In this document: in pieces, positions 4,932 to 5,189 of the stretch
Layout: each line of letters begins with the position of its first letter
Numbering within the stretch: the stretch's first letter is position 1
Assembly: GCA_900555815.1 (NCBI GenBank)
Contig: USMR01000084.1
Span: 1-5,189 of the forward strand
Length of the DNA stretch: 5,189 bases
DNA from: an uncultured Collinsella sp.
GTDB taxonomy: Bacteria > Actinomycetota > Coriobacteriia > Coriobacteriales > Coriobacteriaceae
Direction of reading: 5' to 3'
The notes under the pieces: generated by a model
Told to the model about the DNA's origin: nothing
Databases searched by the model: none
Seen by the model: the letters and a program-made list of their open reading frames with translations, nothing else
Made by a program: the position numbers and the translations under genes

Positions 4932-5186
4932 GTGAATGCCGAGCTGGCCAATCAGACCAGAAGTGCAGGTGCCGCCCAGCATCAGCTTGCGTTGATCGAT
5001 GAGCTCGAACAGCGGGGTTTGCGCGACACGCTTCCGGACGCCTTGGCGGTCTTTTGCGACCTGCGCGAGCGCTATCCCGATCTGTCACTGCGTGATCTGG
5101 GGGAGATGGCTGACCCTCCCTTGTCGAAGTCGGCCCTCTACCATCGAGTTTTGAGGCTTGAAAAGCTCATTGAAGCAAACAGGTAG
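4932..5186 (+). CDS. whiA: WhiA C-terminal helix-turn-helix part, 84 aa, downstream of the amber codon
   Basis: The frame from GTG 4932 carries NAELANQTRSAGAA, the helical linker, then LRERYPDLSLRDLGEMADPP and LSKSALYHRVLRLEKL. These form the WhiA helix-turn-helix domain (sigma-factor region 4-like) that contacts promoters. It is in phase with the preceding part; only the TAG separates them. No convincing ribosome site precedes GTG 4932, so independent translation is uncertain and the more natural reading is the tail of one broken or misread gene. The stop is TAG 5184-5186, three bases before the window edge. Confidence 0.6.
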   Translation: MNAELANQTRSAGAAQHQLALIDELEQRGLRDTLPDALAVFCDLRERYPDLSLRDLGEMADPPLSKSALYHRVLRLEKLIEANR

Positions 5187-5189
5187 TTG

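Larger units (their letters stand above)
4257..5186 (+). pseudogene. whiA: whiA, full-length locus interrupted by an in-frame amber codon
   Basis: Reading frame 4257-5186 encodes a complete WhiA of normal length (about 309 residues) except for TAG at 4914-4916, which is codon 220. Both halves are in the same frame, so this is a substitution rather than a frameshift. The sequence across the stop, ARAVKLVK-stop-DVNRRVN, matches the conserved WhiA linker entering the helix-turn-helix domain. The stop takes the place of one residue, Asn in the Firmicutes version as I recall it. CAG, AAG or GAG would be one base away. WhiA is a DNA-binding protein that controls division genes (sporulation septation in Streptomyces, division and chromosome segregation in B. 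subtilis). A real nonsense mutation, a suppressed codon and a sequencing error are all open. Confidence 0.75.

Noticed and set aside
4257..5186. Frameshift in whiA
   Set aside because: Counting codons from 4257 puts GTG 4932 and the final TAG 5184-5186 in the same frame, so only a single stop codon interrupts the gene.

Overview
The window looks like a fragment of a high-GC Gram-positive genome, most likely a gut Coriobacteriia member (Collinsella or a relative). That placement is inferred from gene content and protein style: WhiA and an arginine-type RapZ P-loop, ftsQ next to ftsZ with no ftsA between them, GC-rich coding sequence, and a host sialic acid cassette. It was not tested by any search.

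Layout, all on the + strand. Positions 3-215 are the 3' end of ftsQ (divIB). Positions 216-363 carry a sigma70-type promoter, a short leader frame and a strong Shine-Dalgarno site. The open frame at 364-1263 starts as FtsZ (about residues 1-35, including the GVGGAGNN nucleotide loop). It then becomes, without a frame break, a DapA/NanA-family aldolase that lacks its own first barrel strand. The switch falls in a stretch (445-468, encoding MIDAGVDG) that both families can plausibly share. The sialic acid cassette follows: nanA-like (chimeric), nanK (ROK kinase, 1436-2401) and nanE (epimerase, 2542-3228). Large imperfect palindromes fill both gaps between these genes (1261-1368 and 2419-2516). 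A rho-independent terminator (3280-3316) closes the cassette. After it come rapZ (3330-4250) and whiA (4257-5186). whiA is interrupted by an in-frame TAG at 4914-4916 that separates the LAGLIDADG-like body from the helix-turn-helix domain.

How the genes work together: the lyase splits N-acetylneuraminate into pyruvate and ManNAc, NanK makes ManNAc-6-P, and NanE converts it to GlcNAc-6-P for amino sugar metabolism. FtsQ and FtsZ belong to the divisome. RapZ and WhiA are a conserved pair linked to amino sugar signalling and division control.

The main points to check are the FtsZ-aldolase junction and the whiA amber codon. The junction could be a real rearrangement that puts the nan cassette under an ftsZ promoter, or a misjoined assembly. 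Two gene-breaking anomalies in about 5 kb raise the chance that some of this is artefact. Neither can be settled from the sequence alone. No stretch longer than 300 bases lacks a gene.
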